DNA of 64,000 bases from Chthoniobacteraceae bacterium (GTDB lineage: Bacteria > Verrucomicrobiota > Verrucomicrobiia > Chthoniobacterales > Chthoniobacteraceae), in NCBI GenBank assembly GCA_947449735.1, contig CANFTB010000025.1, forward strand, positions 1-64,000, read 5' to 3'. Made by a program: the position numbers and the translations under genes. Below, piece by piece: positions 9,224 to 17,700 of the stretch (its first letter is position 1; each line of letters opens with the position of its first letter). The notes under the pieces are model-generated. The model did not search any database, was not told where the DNA came from, and saw nothing but the letters and a program-made list of their open reading frames with translations.

Positions 9224-10477
9224 CTAACGTTTCTTGAAAAGAGCCGCAAACGCACCGTCTGTTCCGTCTCTGAACGGAAGCATGCTCCGCGTCGCTTCCA
9301 GCTCCAGCCCGGGAAATTCACGCTGAATCGCCTCAACAACCCCGGCATTCTCCTCGGGTTCGAGCGAACACGTGCTGTAGACCAGTCTGCCTCCCGTCTT
9401 TAAAAGCGGAACAGCCCGCCGCACAAGCGCCATCTGCTGGAACGGCATCCGCAAAAAATCCTCCTCGGTCAGCCTCCACCGCACGTCCACCCGCCTGCGA
9501 ATCACACCCGTGTTAGAACACGGAACATCCAACAAAATCCTGTCGAAAGGAAACTCCAGCAATGGACTCCCGGCCTCGGGAGGCATCATGAAATCCAGCA
9601 ACAGCACCCGCACATTCGCCGCTCCGAGCCTCTCCACATTCTCGCGCAAACGGCTGACACGGCTCTCATACAGGTCACACGCCACGAGCTCTCCGCGCCC
9701 CTCCATCTTCTGCGCCATGTAGGTGGTCTTTCCGCCGGGCGCAGCACACGCGTCCAACACCCGTTCCCCAGGCTGAGGGTCGAGAAGGTCCGGCGCCGTC
9801 AAAGTACTCGGATCCTGAACGTACCCAAGACCTGTCTCTAGCCAGTCCGGGGGAATGCGTCGCATCTTCAAAACAGAAACACCGCGCACCGGATACTTCA
9901 CCAAGTCGGTTTCTCCAGCCATTCCCAGCAGAGTGTCCTCGGACGCCTTGAGGGTGTTCACGCGGAAAAAATTCTCCGAAGCAGCATTGTTGATCCTGCA
10001 CAAAGACTCCGTCGCTTCCGCTCCAAACTGCGCCTCCCAGCGCCTCACCAAAAAATCCGGATGTGACTCGCGCACCCCCAGCGGCTCCCTCCCGAGCAAA
10101 ACCTCCAGGGCCACCGCCTCCCTCGACGCCCGCCGCAAGACCGCGTTCACCAACCCACGGGACTTGCCAGCCAGCGCAACTGTTTCAAAGACCGCGGCAT
10201 GAGAGGGAGTCCGGAGCTCGAAAATCTGATACAGGCCAGCCCGCAGCAAATTGCGCGTCGCCACGTCAAGCTCACCGCTACGCAGCCATCCGATCAAGCA
10301 GTCCAGCTTACGCAGATGGCGAAGGACGCCGTAGAACAGCTCGGTCAGAAAACCCCTGTCCGAGGGCGCAAGCACGTGCCGCTGAAGAATACCGTGCAGG
10401 ATCTCGTCCGAAAACACCTTGCCCTTCTCCCATTCCAACAAGGCGCGCTGACACAAATTGCGGGGGGAGGGAGGCAT
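9224..10477 (-). CDS. rsmB: 16S rRNA m5C967 methyltransferase (RsmB/Sun family)
   Basis: Encodes 417 residues. The N-terminal 140 residues are a NusB-like RNA-binding domain (NLCQRALLEWEKG, DRGFLTELFYGVLRH, GLVNAVLRR). The C-terminal part is a SAM-dependent Rossmann methyltransferase with motif I VLDACAAPGGKTT, motif IV DVPCSNTGVIRR and motif VI VYSTCSLEPEEN; the Cys of PCS and of TCS are the two catalytic cysteines of RNA m5C enzymes. It methylates cytosine 967 of 16S rRNA in the cytosol. The ATG at 10477 is preferred over a TTG one codon upstream. It lies just downstream of the PhoH-like gene on the same strand. Confidence 0.93.
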   Translation of the reverse strand: MPPSPRNLCQRALLEWEKGKVFSDEILHGILQRHVLAPSDRGFLTELFYGVLRHLRKLDCLIGWLRSGELDVATRNLLRAGLYQIFELRTPSHAAVFETVALAGKSRGLVNAVLRRASREAVALEVLLGREPLGVRESHPDFLVRRWEAQFGAEATESLCRINNAASENFFRVNTLKASEDTLLGMAGETDLVKYPVRGVSVLKMRRIPPDWLETGLGYVQDPSTLTAPDLLDPQPGERVLDACAAPGGKTTYMAQKMEGRGELVACDLYESRVSRLRENVERLGAANVRVLLLDFMMPPEAGSPLLEFPFDRILLDVPCSNTGVIRRRVDVRWRLTEEDFLRMPFQQMALVRRAVPLLKTGGRLVYSTCSLEPEENAGVVEAIQREFPGLELEATRSMLPFRDGTDGAFAALFKKR

Positions 10478-10513
10478 CAAAAAATTTCGTGGAACAATAG
10501 GACCGTCGCCGGA

Positions 10514-12007
10514 CTACATGAGGTTGGCAGCCACCTCAGCCATCTCGCTACGTTCGCCCTTGAAAAGGTTTACATGCGCCATGAAGCCCTGCCCCTGCAG
10601 ACGGTTGCGTGCGTACACGAGCCCGTTTGTATGCGCATCAACGTAGGGATTGTCGATCTGCCCCAAATCCCCGATCAGGATCATTTTGCTCCCCTTGCCC
10701 ATGCGGGTGACCAATGTCTTCGCCTCGTGGGGCGTCAATTGCTGTGCCTCGTCCACGATGAAGATGGAGCGCGGAATCGAACGACCACGAATATGTGTGA
10801 TCGCCTCAACCTCCAAAATTCCGGACTGAATCAGCGGCTCGTACGGCTTCACCCTCTTGTCACCGCCGCTCAACAACCCGCCTGCCGATGCCGAAGTCTT
10901 GCGGGCGCTCACTTTTCTACCTTCAAACTGCTCGGGCTTGCGGGGCTTGGCCAGCAGGTACTCCAGAGCATCGTAGGACGGCTGCAACCACGGCTGCATC
11001 TTCTCCTCCACACGGCCCGGAAGAAAGCCGATGTCCTTGCCAGTGGGCATGATCACCCTGGTGATCAGCATCTTTTCATATTCACCGGCCTGCACCTGCT
11101 CGAGCGCGGCTCCAACGCTGAGAAGCGTCTTGCCAGTCCCCGCCTTGCCATAAACCGTCACCAACGTGATATTTGGATCGTACAATGCGTCCAGAAGAAA
11201 CCGCTGCCCGAGGTTCAACGCCTGCAGGCTGCGGCCTCCGCGAATATTGACGTGCTCGCGGCTCAGAGTTTGAAACTGCCCATCCTTCATGTGCCGTGCA
11301 GGCACTCCATGCTTGGGAGTCTCCGAGCTGCTCAGTACAACAAACTGGTTGTTCAACAACTTGCGCTCCGACGCCTCGAGCTTGATGTATCCGTCGCTCG
11401 AGAATGCCTGCAACCGCGTCCGGGGAAGCTCGATCGTCTCGTAATCCTCCGCACCGCTCTCCCGCTGTGTGCGCCGGATGTCCTGGTCGTCCTCCACCCG
11501 GTCGGTGCGGTAGTCCTGCGCCTCCAAGCCCAGCGCACGGGCCTTGAGCTGCAGGTTCAAGTCCTTTGTCACCAATATTGTGACAGAAGCTTCTGTATCC
11601 GCGAGGTGGGCAGCCGTCGCCAATATGCGGTTGTCCATGCGCGAAAGATCCGGGAACACGGACCTCGCAGCGACCGAGCGCGGACTCTCGCCGGTATCCT
11701 GCCACCGGCCGTCCTGAAACTTCAGCGCCGCGTTTACGCAAACTCTCAGCACACCGCCGCCCTCCAAGTCAACACCTCCGGTCATCTGGGCTGAGCTCGG
11801 AAACCGTTCATTCAATTTGCGATGTACCTCCCGCGCGTTAGCCCCCCGGGTTGTGTTTTCCGGTTTGAACTTGTCTAATTCCTCCAGCACCTCGACCGGT
11901 ATCCAGACCACATTTTCTTCAAAACAGAACATGGAATGCGGATCGTGCAGCAGGACGTTCGTATCTAGCACGAAATTCTTCCGAGCGGACGGCGGGATGG
12001 CTTGCAT
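10514..12007 (-). CDS. PIN domain + PhoH-like ATPase (PhoH2 type)
   Basis: A 497-residue two-domain protein. The N-terminal PIN nuclease domain begins with NFVLDTNVLLHDP and contains the acidic residues expected for metal binding (Asp in LDTN, Glu in VLEELDKFK, Asp in MDNRILATA). The C-terminal PhoH ATPase has Walker A GKAGTGKTLL and Walker B IFIVDEAQQL. Characterised PhoH2 proteins are RNA helicase/ribonucleases; the cellular role here is unknown. The start is taken as the ATG at 12007 because the frame upstream has only a TTG. The protein is a free-standing housekeeping gene rather than part of a recognisable toxin-antitoxin pair. Confidence 0.92.
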   Translation of the reverse strand: MQAIPPSARKNFVLDTNVLLHDPHSMFCFEENVVWIPVEVLEELDKFKPENTTRGANAREVHRKLNERFPSSAQMTGGVDLEGGGVLRVCVNAALKFQDGRWQDTGESPRSVAARSVFPDLSRMDNRILATAAHLADTEASVTILVTKDLNLQLKARALGLEAQDYRTDRVEDDQDIRRTQRESGAEDYETIELPRTRLQAFSSDGYIKLEASERKLLNNQFVVLSSSETPKHGVPARHMKDGQFQTLSREHVNIRGGRSLQALNLGQRFLLDALYDPNITLVTVYGKAGTGKTLLSVGAALEQVQAGEYEKMLITRVIMPTGKDIGFLPGRVEEKMQPWLQPSYDALEYLLAKPRKPEQFEGRKVSARKTSASAGGLLSGGDKRVKPYEPLIQSGILEVEAITHIRGRSIPRSIFIVDEAQQLTPHEAKTLVTRMGKGSKMILIGDLGQIDNPYVDAHTNGLVYARNRLQGQGFMAHVNLFKGERSEMAEVAANLM

Positions 12008-12190
12008 GGAGTTGTGCGGCAAAGCCTCGCTGCTTCGGAGGATTTCGGCAACAGCTTTCCGTGCCCTCTACGCCCTCTCCCGCAACGCCCCCGGACCTCC
12101 GTAAATTCCGCCGCAACTCAGATTCCCTCTTCAGGGACCGGCCGGCGGACGCGCCAAAGTCGCGCGGTCTTTCGCGGCAACCGCTCTGGC

Positions 12191-12646
12191 TCACTCCCAG
12201 TATTCAGCCCAAGAACTGCTCGTCTCCCACAGTCTGACCTTCTCGAGGCGCACGCACTCGCGCACCGGATACTCCACGCCGGGATCCGCAATGTGCCCTG
12301 AAAGCCTCTCTGCGAGATGTTCGTAGATTGCCCGCGCCAATACCTCCGTGGAGGGGTCCTGGGAGGCAAATCCGATGACGCGGTCGCCGTAAGCAGCCTT
12401 GAAATGCGCATATTCAGGATCGTCCGTGTTCATGCACAACGCATGGTCGTAACGCTCCAAAAACTCGCCGACCAAACCCTTCACCACCTTGAAGTCACAG
12501 ACCATTTCGTTCTGGTCCAAGGTCTCGGCAGAAAACACGCACTCCACCTTGCGGGTGTGTCCGTGCGGAAAACGGCACTTGTCCGGATGTTTGGACAGCA
12601 TGTGGCCGTTCTCTATTTCAAAGGATTTGCAGATTCGAAAAGGCAT
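12191..12646 (-). CDS. queD: 6-carboxytetrahydropterin synthase / PTPS family (QueD-like)
   Basis: Encodes 151 residues of the 6-pyruvoyl-tetrahydropterin synthase family. The zinc-binding histidines are visible in ENGHML and FPHGHT, the family Cys in DKCRFPHGH, and DHALCMN and the final WETSSSWAEY correspond to conserved catalytic and structural segments. QueD converts dihydroneopterin triphosphate to 6-carboxytetrahydropterin in queuosine synthesis; a folate- or biopterin-related role is the alternative because no queC/queE/queF is in the window. It sits between leuA and the PhoH gene on the minus strand, 57 bases after leuA. Confidence 0.82.
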   Translation of the reverse strand: MPFRICKSFEIENGHMLSKHPDKCRFPHGHTRKVECVFSAETLDQNEMVCDFKVVKGLVGEFLERYDHALCMNTDDPEYAHFKAAYGDRVIGFASQDPSTEVLARAIYEHLAERLSGHIADPGVEYPVRECVRLEKVRLWETSSSWAEYWE

Positions 12647-12703
12647 TCGCCGGATTGTTTAAAGTTCTACCAACGCCCTCACCGGGCAGGTTGCATCCCG
12701 AGA

Positions 12704-14365
12704 TTACACAGCACGATTGAGGGCGCTGATCACTCCCTCTATCGATGCCAGCTGGATGTGGGTATTCACACCGGCGCCCCAAACCAGTCTGCCGGCGCCC
12801 GTCCGGATGCGTACAAACGAAATGGCACTCGCTTCCGTGCCGCTGCCAAGCGCGACCTGCCGGTAGTCCACAACCTCGAAAGGCTCGACTCCAATGCTTG
12901 CAAGTGCAGTCACAAAAGCGGCGATCGGACCGTTGCCCTCGCCAGTCACGGCAAACTCAACCCCCTCTCGCCTCAGGCTTGCACGGCAGCGGAACACTCC
13001 GTCAACACCATCGGCATGAAAATGATGCAACGCAAGGGGCGTCCTCCGCTCAACGTACTCCCTCCAGAACATTTCCTTCAGTTCCAATGCCGTGACTTCG
13101 CGGCCCAGAGCGTCCACCGCATCGTTGGCAAGCGGGCCGAATTCGCGCTGGAGTTCCTTGGGAAGTTCAATGCCGAACTCGCTCTCCAGCAGGTATGCCA
13201 CACCTCCCTTGCCCGACTGGCTGTTCACTCGAATCACCTCGCGGTACTCACGCCCAAGGTCCGACGGATCGATGGTCAGGTAGGGGATATCCCAAATTGC
13301 CCCCTCCCCCCGGCCCGACCATTCCACAAGACCCTTCCGAATCGCGTCCTGATGCGAGCCGGAGAATGCAGTGAATACGAGTTCGCCCGCGTACGGATGC
13401 CGCGGCGGAACGGTCATCCCGGTGCACCGCTCGTACACGCCCCGCAGGGCGCTCATGTCCGAGAAGTCCAGCCCGGGACTGATGCCGTGCATGTACAAAT
13501 TAAGAGCAACCGTCACCAAATCCAGGTTCCCCGTGCGCTCTCCATTCCCAAACAGCGTACCTTCAACCCGTTCAGCTCCAGCCAGCAGCGCAAGCTCCGT
13601 AGCGGCCGCACCCGTGCCCCGGTCGTTGTGCGTGTGGACGCTGATCAGAGCGCAGTCGCGTCGCTTGATGTTGCGGCAGAACCACTCAATTTGGTCGGCG
13701 TATACGTTCGGCATCGCGACTTCCACCGTGTCGGGCAGGTTTAGAATGATTTTCCGCTCGGGCGAAGGGCCCCACTCCTCCATGACCGCGTCGCAAATCT
13801 CGACGGAAAACTCCACCTCCGTCGCCGAGAAACTCTCAGGCGAGTATTCAAGGCGAATATCGGCCCCGGCAAGTTTCGGAAGCCGCTCTTTGATCCAGCG
13901 CGCGCCCTTGCGCGCCATCTCGACGATCTGCGGCTTCTCAAGGCCGAACACGATCCGTCTTTGCGCTGGTGAAGTCGAGTTGTAGAGATGGACAATGGCG
14001 CGGCGGACTCCTTGCAAGGCTTCAAATGTGCGCTCTATCAGGTCCTCCCTCGCCTGAACCAGCACCTGCACAGTCACATCCTCCGGAATCCGGCCGTCCT
14101 CTATGAGTCGGCGCATGAATGCGAATTCGGTGTTGGAGGCCGAGGGAAAGCCCACCTCGATTTCCTTGAATCCGCAGGCGACCAAAGCGTCGAATAGCTC
14201 CAGTTTTTGCGACACATTCATCGGCACAGCCAGAGCCTGGTTTCCGTCCCGAAGATCCACGCTGCACCAGACGGGTGCATGGCTCAGAGTCTTGCCGGGC
14301 CACTGGCGGTCGGGCAGGACAACTGGCGGAAATGCGCGGTATTTGCGGCTTGGATCCGGAATCAT
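12704..14365 (-). CDS. leuA: 2-isopropylmalate synthase (LeuA, long form)
   Basis: Encodes 553 residues. The N-terminal TIM barrel of the DRE-TIM family shows the DLRDGNQAL metal-binding motif, EVGFPSASN and a VSVHTHNDRGTGAA-like segment (SVHTHNDRGTG) with metal-binding His residues. The C-terminal 120 residues form the LeuA dimer/regulatory domain that binds leucine in the family. The length and the opening (PDRQWP, APVWCSVDLRDGNQ) match the long form found in yeast and actinobacteria-like type 2 enzymes rather than the short E. coli form. It catalyses the first committed step of leucine synthesis. No other leu genes are in the window. Confidence 0.94.
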   Translation of the reverse strand: MIPDPSRKYRAFPPVVLPDRQWPGKTLSHAPVWCSVDLRDGNQALAVPMNVSQKLELFDALVACGFKEIEVGFPSASNTEFAFMRRLIEDGRIPEDVTVQVLVQAREDLIERTFEALQGVRRAIVHLYNSTSPAQRRIVFGLEKPQIVEMARKGARWIKERLPKLAGADIRLEYSPESFSATEVEFSVEICDAVMEEWGPSPERKIILNLPDTVEVAMPNVYADQIEWFCRNIKRRDCALISVHTHNDRGTGAAATELALLAGAERVEGTLFGNGERTGNLDLVTVALNLYMHGISPGLDFSDMSALRGVYERCTGMTVPPRHPYAGELVFTAFSGSHQDAIRKGLVEWSGRGEGAIWDIPYLTIDPSDLGREYREVIRVNSQSGKGGVAYLLESEFGIELPKELQREFGPLANDAVDALGREVTALELKEMFWREYVERRTPLALHHFHADGVDGVFRCRASLRREGVEFAVTGEGNGPIAAFVTALASIGVEPFEVVDYRQVALGSGTEASAISFVRIRTGAGRLVWGAGVNTHIQLASIEGVISALNRAV

Positions 14366-14385
14366 AGGAGAAATGGAAAGGGTCT

Positions 14386-14410
14386 AAGCATCGCCCCGAC
14401 CGGGGTGCTT
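14386..14410 (-). promoter_or_regulatory. Hairpin just upstream of leuA
   Basis: The stem AAGCA...CCCCG pairs with CGGGG...TGCTT around a two-base loop with a three-base bulge, 21 bases before the leuA ATG. It has no T-run, so it is a weak terminator; it could affect leuA translation or mark the 3' end of the upstream adaptor transcript. No leader peptide rich in leucine was found. Confidence 0.3.
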
Positions 14411-14509
14411 GGCAATCCCGAGGAGAGGCCGGGCGGCCTCAATCGGCCCGGCTTGCCGCGGGCGTCGAACATTCCGAAACATCCGGAACGAAACGAGGCG
14501 CAAATAAAA

Positions 14510-15670
14510 TCACTCAACAACCTCGACCTGAACGCCTTCAGCGAGTGAGTCCGGGGGATTGAGGATCACCCGGGAGGAGGCCGCCACCCCGTCGACTATT
14601 TCGACTGAACTTCCAAAGTCCCGCCCCAAAGCCACTTTGACGAGGTGCACCACCCCGCCCTCGGCGACCAATCCCAGCTGGGCTCCCTCAGACCGGTAGA
14701 TCAGCGCATTGGCAGAAATAGTTAATGGCGCCTCAGCTTGCGCCCCGGGCAGCAACACCTGTGCATAGCTGCCCGCGAGAAGCACGCCGCTAGAATTGTC
14801 CACCTCGAGCTCGGTCAGCAGCGTTCGGGACGCGGGATCGATGGAACCGGCGGTACGCACGACCACGGCCTTGAAGGTCTTGCCATGCAGCTCGGGCAGC
14901 GACAGCTCGGCTGTTTGTCCGGCCTTCACACTGCGCGCGTAACCCTGCGGCACACGCACAAACACCCGAAGCCGGGTGATTTCGGCAAGCCGGAACAACT
15001 CCCTGCTTCCTCCAGCCTCCACCAACTGCCCGATATCCAGTTTCCGCGCGGTGATTACTCCGGCGAAAGGGGCAGTGATTGTGGCAAATTTGCCGATCTG
15101 CTGTAGACGCTGGACTTCCGCGCGCGCGGCGCCCACCGCAGCGGTCTTAAGTTCGAAATCCGCATGCTTCTCATCCGCTTCCTGGGCGGAAGCGGTCCGG
15201 GCCGATAGTAATTCCTTCCACCGGGTTGCGGTGGTTTCCGCAAGCCTGCAAGCTGCCTCCGCAAGAGCCAGTTGCGCCTCGGCCCTGGCCGTTTCGCGAA
15301 GTAATTCGGGAGTGTCCAGTTCGGCCAGAACCTGGCCGGCCTGAACATGATCGCCCATTTCCGCGGTCCACCGGTGCACATAACCGGACACCCTTGCCAA
15401 AATAGAAGCCTCCGAGGAAGGCTTGAGTTCGCCAGAAAGGGAAAGGGGCGCTCCGGCAGGAGCTGGGACGGGAAAAGCGGTCCGCACCCGCACACGCGCC
15501 AGCTCCTTGGTGTCCAACACAGCCTGCTCGTGACGCTTAAGCTTTGGAAGCAATCCCCAGTAGAAGGCCCCCCCGCCCGCCAGCAGCACAAGCAGCATCA
15601 GCCCGTAAAAGCTCACGCCGGAGCTTGACGGAATTTCAGCGGTTGACGGGTGTTCTTTGGAAACGTGCAC
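14510..15670 (-). CDS. Membrane-fusion (periplasmic adaptor) protein, RND/HlyD type
   Basis: About 386 residues from the GTG at 15670. An N-terminal membrane anchor (GLMLLVLLAGGGAFYWGLL) is followed by a lipoyl-like half-motif (LARVSGYVHRWTAEMGDHVQAG), a coiled-coil hairpin (about residues 110-170), the second lipoyl half (TITAPFAGVITARKLDIGQLV), a beta-barrel (LRVFVRVPQG) and a membrane-proximal domain ending in VEVVE. Such proteins link an inner-membrane pump to an outer-membrane channel. The open frame runs on to a GTG at 15763, but the promoter-like region lies inside that stretch, so the shorter form is preferred. No pump gene is adjacent on this strand; an RND pump without an adaptor sits at 41478-44681. 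The gene diverges from an ABC exporter operon. Confidence 0.85.
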   Translation of the reverse strand: MHVSKEHPSTAEIPSSSGVSFYGLMLLVLLAGGGAFYWGLLPKLKRHEQAVLDTKELARVRVRTAFPVPAPAGAPLSLSGELKPSSEASILARVSGYVHRWTAEMGDHVQAGQVLAELDTPELLRETARAEAQLALAEAACRLAETTATRWKELLSARTASAQEADEKHADFELKTAAVGAARAEVQRLQQIGKFATITAPFAGVITARKLDIGQLVEAGGSRELFRLAEITRLRVFVRVPQGYARSVKAGQTAELSLPELHGKTFKAVVVRTAGSIDPASRTLLTELEVDNSSGVLLAGSYAQVLLPGAQAEAPLTISANALIYRSEGAQLGLVAEGGVVHLVKVALGRDFGSSVEIVDGVAASSRVILNPPDSLAEGVQVEVVE

Positions 15671-15683
15671 GGCGTACTGGAGT

Positions 15684-15730
15684 ACAGACTGTATCTTTAA
15701 AAGTCTCCGAGACTGTAAAAAATTGTATCT
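15684..15730 (-). promoter_or_regulatory. Putative promoter with palindromic operator (AGTCTC-G-GAGACT at 15702-15714)
   Basis: In the spacer between the adaptor gene and the divergent ABC exporter, the minus strand reads TTTACA, a 17-base spacer, then AGATAC, a plausible -35/-10 pair for the adaptor gene. The spacer contains a perfect 13-base palindrome AGTCTC-G-GAGACT, and a second small inverted repeat GTACTCCAGTAC follows at 15673-15684. A palindrome between -35 and -10 is the arrangement expected for a TetR- or MarR-like repressor of an efflux gene. No regulator gene is adjacent. The AGATACA sequence also occurs twice. Confidence 0.45.
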
Positions 15731-15823
15731 TTTAACACCCCTCCTCACGGAGGAGCGAGACACCTGGCCCCGTTTCGGGCGGACATTGACGCTAGGGCCA
15801 CTCGCTGATTGGATGCCCTGCGC

Positions 15824-16957
15824 ATGCTCCGACTTGCTCTCAAAATGCTTTTCGGCGACCGGGCCAAGTACACGATGCTAGTGTGCGGCCTCAGCTTCTG
15901 CGCCCTTCTGATGACGCAGCAAACCTCTGTGTTCTGCGGACTGCTCCTTTGGACGACAGCAACCCTTCGCAATGTCCGGGTTCCTGTCTGGGTTGCCGAT
16001 GCAAAGGTCGAACAGGTCAACGAGGTGGTTCCGCTGCGCGAGATTGAGGTCCAGCGCGTGCGTTCGATTCCCGGGGTGGAATGGGCGGTTCCTTTGTTTT
16101 GGAACATTCTTCAGGCACGCTTGCCTGACGGTACGTTCCAAGGCGTGCAGTTGACCGGACTGGACGGGGCCTCGCTGGTTGGAAGGCCGTCCAAGATGAA
16201 GGAGGGGCGAATTGAAGATCTGCGGCTTCCCAGTGCTGTCATCGTGGACCAGGTCGCCATTCACAAATTTGCGAAGCGCGGCATCGATCTCAAAGTTGGG
16301 TCGGTGTTCGAGATCAATGACAAGGAGGCGCGGGTGGTGGGAATTTGTGAGACCGAGCGCTCCTTTCTTGGGCAGCCCTACGTCTTCACCACCTACTCCC
16401 GGGCGCTCGAGTACGCACCCATGCAGCGGAAACTTCTGTCCTTCATACTGGTCCAGCCGAAGGAGGGAGTCCAAATTGACTCGCTGCTTGCACACATTTC
16501 CTCACTGGGCGGCCTGCGGGCGTTCACTGCGAAGCAGTTTTCGAAGGAGACCATTCTCTGGTATTTTAAGAACACAGGCATTCCCATTTCATTCGGAACC
16601 GTCGTGATACTGGGAATGGTTGTGGGCATCGCCATCGCGGGACAGACTTTCTACCTGTTTGTGCATGAGAACATGCGTTATCTCGCAGCGTTGAAAGCAA
16701 TGGGGGCGGGGTTCGGCGTACTCGCCCGGATGGTCTTCCTGCAGGCGTTCACCGTCGGCTTGATCGGATACGGCCTTGGCGTGGGAATAGCGGCTTTGTT
16801 CGGAAACGCCGTCCTTAAAAAGGGCGAGCCTCCTTTTTACATGCCCTGGCAGATCATGGCATTCAGCGGATCGGTCATCCTGTTCATCTGTCTATTGTCC
16901 GCTTTTATCGGCCTGGTCAAAATCACAAGAACCGAGGCTGCGATGGTCTTCAAATGA
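15824..16957 (+). CDS. ABC exporter permease, FtsX/DevC-like
   Basis: About 377 residues from the ATG at 15824 (a TTG at 15809 is the alternative). One N-terminal transmembrane segment (about residues 20-45) is followed by a large periplasmic MacB-like domain (residues 50-245) and three C-terminal transmembrane segments (GTVVILGMVVGIAIAGQTFY, a segment near 310, and a final one near 350), the FtsX/DevC topology. The downstream ATPase gene overlaps its stop by four bases, and a HlyD-like gene follows, giving a three-gene DevCAB-like export operon. The exported substrate cannot be told from sequence; lipid, glycolipid or peptide are typical for the family. Confidence 0.85.
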   Translation: MLRLALKMLFGDRAKYTMLVCGLSFCALLMTQQTSVFCGLLLWTTATLRNVRVPVWVADAKVEQVNEVVPLREIEVQRVRSIPGVEWAVPLFWNILQARLPDGTFQGVQLTGLDGASLVGRPSKMKEGRIEDLRLPSAVIVDQVAIHKFAKRGIDLKVGSVFEINDKEARVVGICETERSFLGQPYVFTTYSRALEYAPMQRKLLSFILVQPKEGVQIDSLLAHISSLGGLRAFTAKQFSKETILWYFKNTGIPISFGTVVILGMVVGIAIAGQTFYLFVHENMRYLAALKAMGAGFGVLARMVFLQAFTVGLIGYGLGVGIAALFGNAVLKKGEPPFYMPWQIMAFSGSVILFICLLSAFIGLVKITRTEAAMVFK

Positions 16958-17700
16958 GCGCCCTTTCCTCGATTGAGCCAACCCGCCAGCAGCCGCCAGC
17001 GGTTCTTACCTCCGGATTGGGAAAAAGCTACGGAAAGGGGGAGGGAATTGTCCACGCTCTCAAAGGCGTTAACTTCGAGGCCCGCTGCGGCGAATTGATG
17101 ATGATCGTCGGCCCTTCGGGCTGCGGGAAAACGACGCTGCTCAGCGTGATTTGCGGCACTCTCCGGAACGACACCGGCACGGTGCATGTTTTTGGCGAGG
17201 ACCTCGCAAAGATGAGTTCAGGCAGGCTGACTGCATTCCGTGGAAAGCACGTGGGGTTTGTCTTCCAGCAGTTCAACCTCATCCCGACTTGGACCGCTTT
17301 GGAAAACGTGACCGTGCCCGTGCTGCTAACCGGCGGATCCCGCAGTCAGGCAGAGAAGGCAGCGGCCGACCTGCTCAAAGAGGTGGGTCTGGGAGACAAA
17401 CTAAAATCCCTGCCCTCACAACTTTCCGGAGGACAGCAACAGCGTGTTGCCATCGCAAGGGCGCTTGTCCACGAACCGCGCCTCCTCATTTGCGACGAAC
17501 CCACAGCCGCGCTCGACGCGGCCTCCGGAAAGCGCGTCCTTCAACTACTGAAGGATCGTGCATGCCGGCCCGACCGCTGCGTCATCGTGGTGACACACGA
17601 CAGCCGTATTTTTCCATTCGCAGACCGGATCGCGGAGATGGAAGACGGCTACATCAAGGCCGTCCACGGCCCGGGGGAAATCCAATCACTTTATGTTTAA
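16954..17700 (+). CDS. ABC exporter ATPase (LolD/MacB/DevA class)
   Basis: Encodes a 248-residue ATP-binding subunit. Walker A is GPSGCGKTT, the signature motif is LSGGQQQR, Walker B is LLICDEPTAALD and the switch His lies in VVTHDSR. The Q-loop segment FVFQQFNLIPTWTALENV is typical of the LolD/MacB class that powers mechanotransmission-type exporters. It overlaps the permease gene by four bases (ATGA) and the HlyD-like gene by eight, so the three products are translationally coupled and very likely form one complex at the inner membrane. Confidence 0.93.
   Translation: MSALSSIEPTRQQPPAVLTSGLGKSYGKGEGIVHALKGVNFEARCGELMMIVGPSGCGKTTLLSVICGTLRNDTGTVHVFGEDLAKMSSGRLTAFRGKHVGFVFQQFNLIPTWTALENVTVPVLLTGGSRSQAEKAAADLLKEVGLGDKLKSLPSQLSGGQQQRVAIARALVHEPRLLICDEPTAALDAASGKRVLQLLKDRACRPDRCVIVVTHDSRIFPFADRIAEMEDGYIKAVHGPGEIQSLYV

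Noticed and set aside
10199..11794. 531-codon ORF opposite the PhoH-like gene
   Set aside because: Antisense shadow; the minus-strand frame has clear PIN and Walker motifs, the plus frame has none.
12647..12703. preQ1-type riboswitch before queD
   Set aside because: Only a short GC hairpin is visible; no conserved preQ1 aptamer pattern.
12317..13744. 475-codon ORF opposite leuA and queD
   Set aside because: Spans two genes on the other strand and has no domain; antisense shadow.
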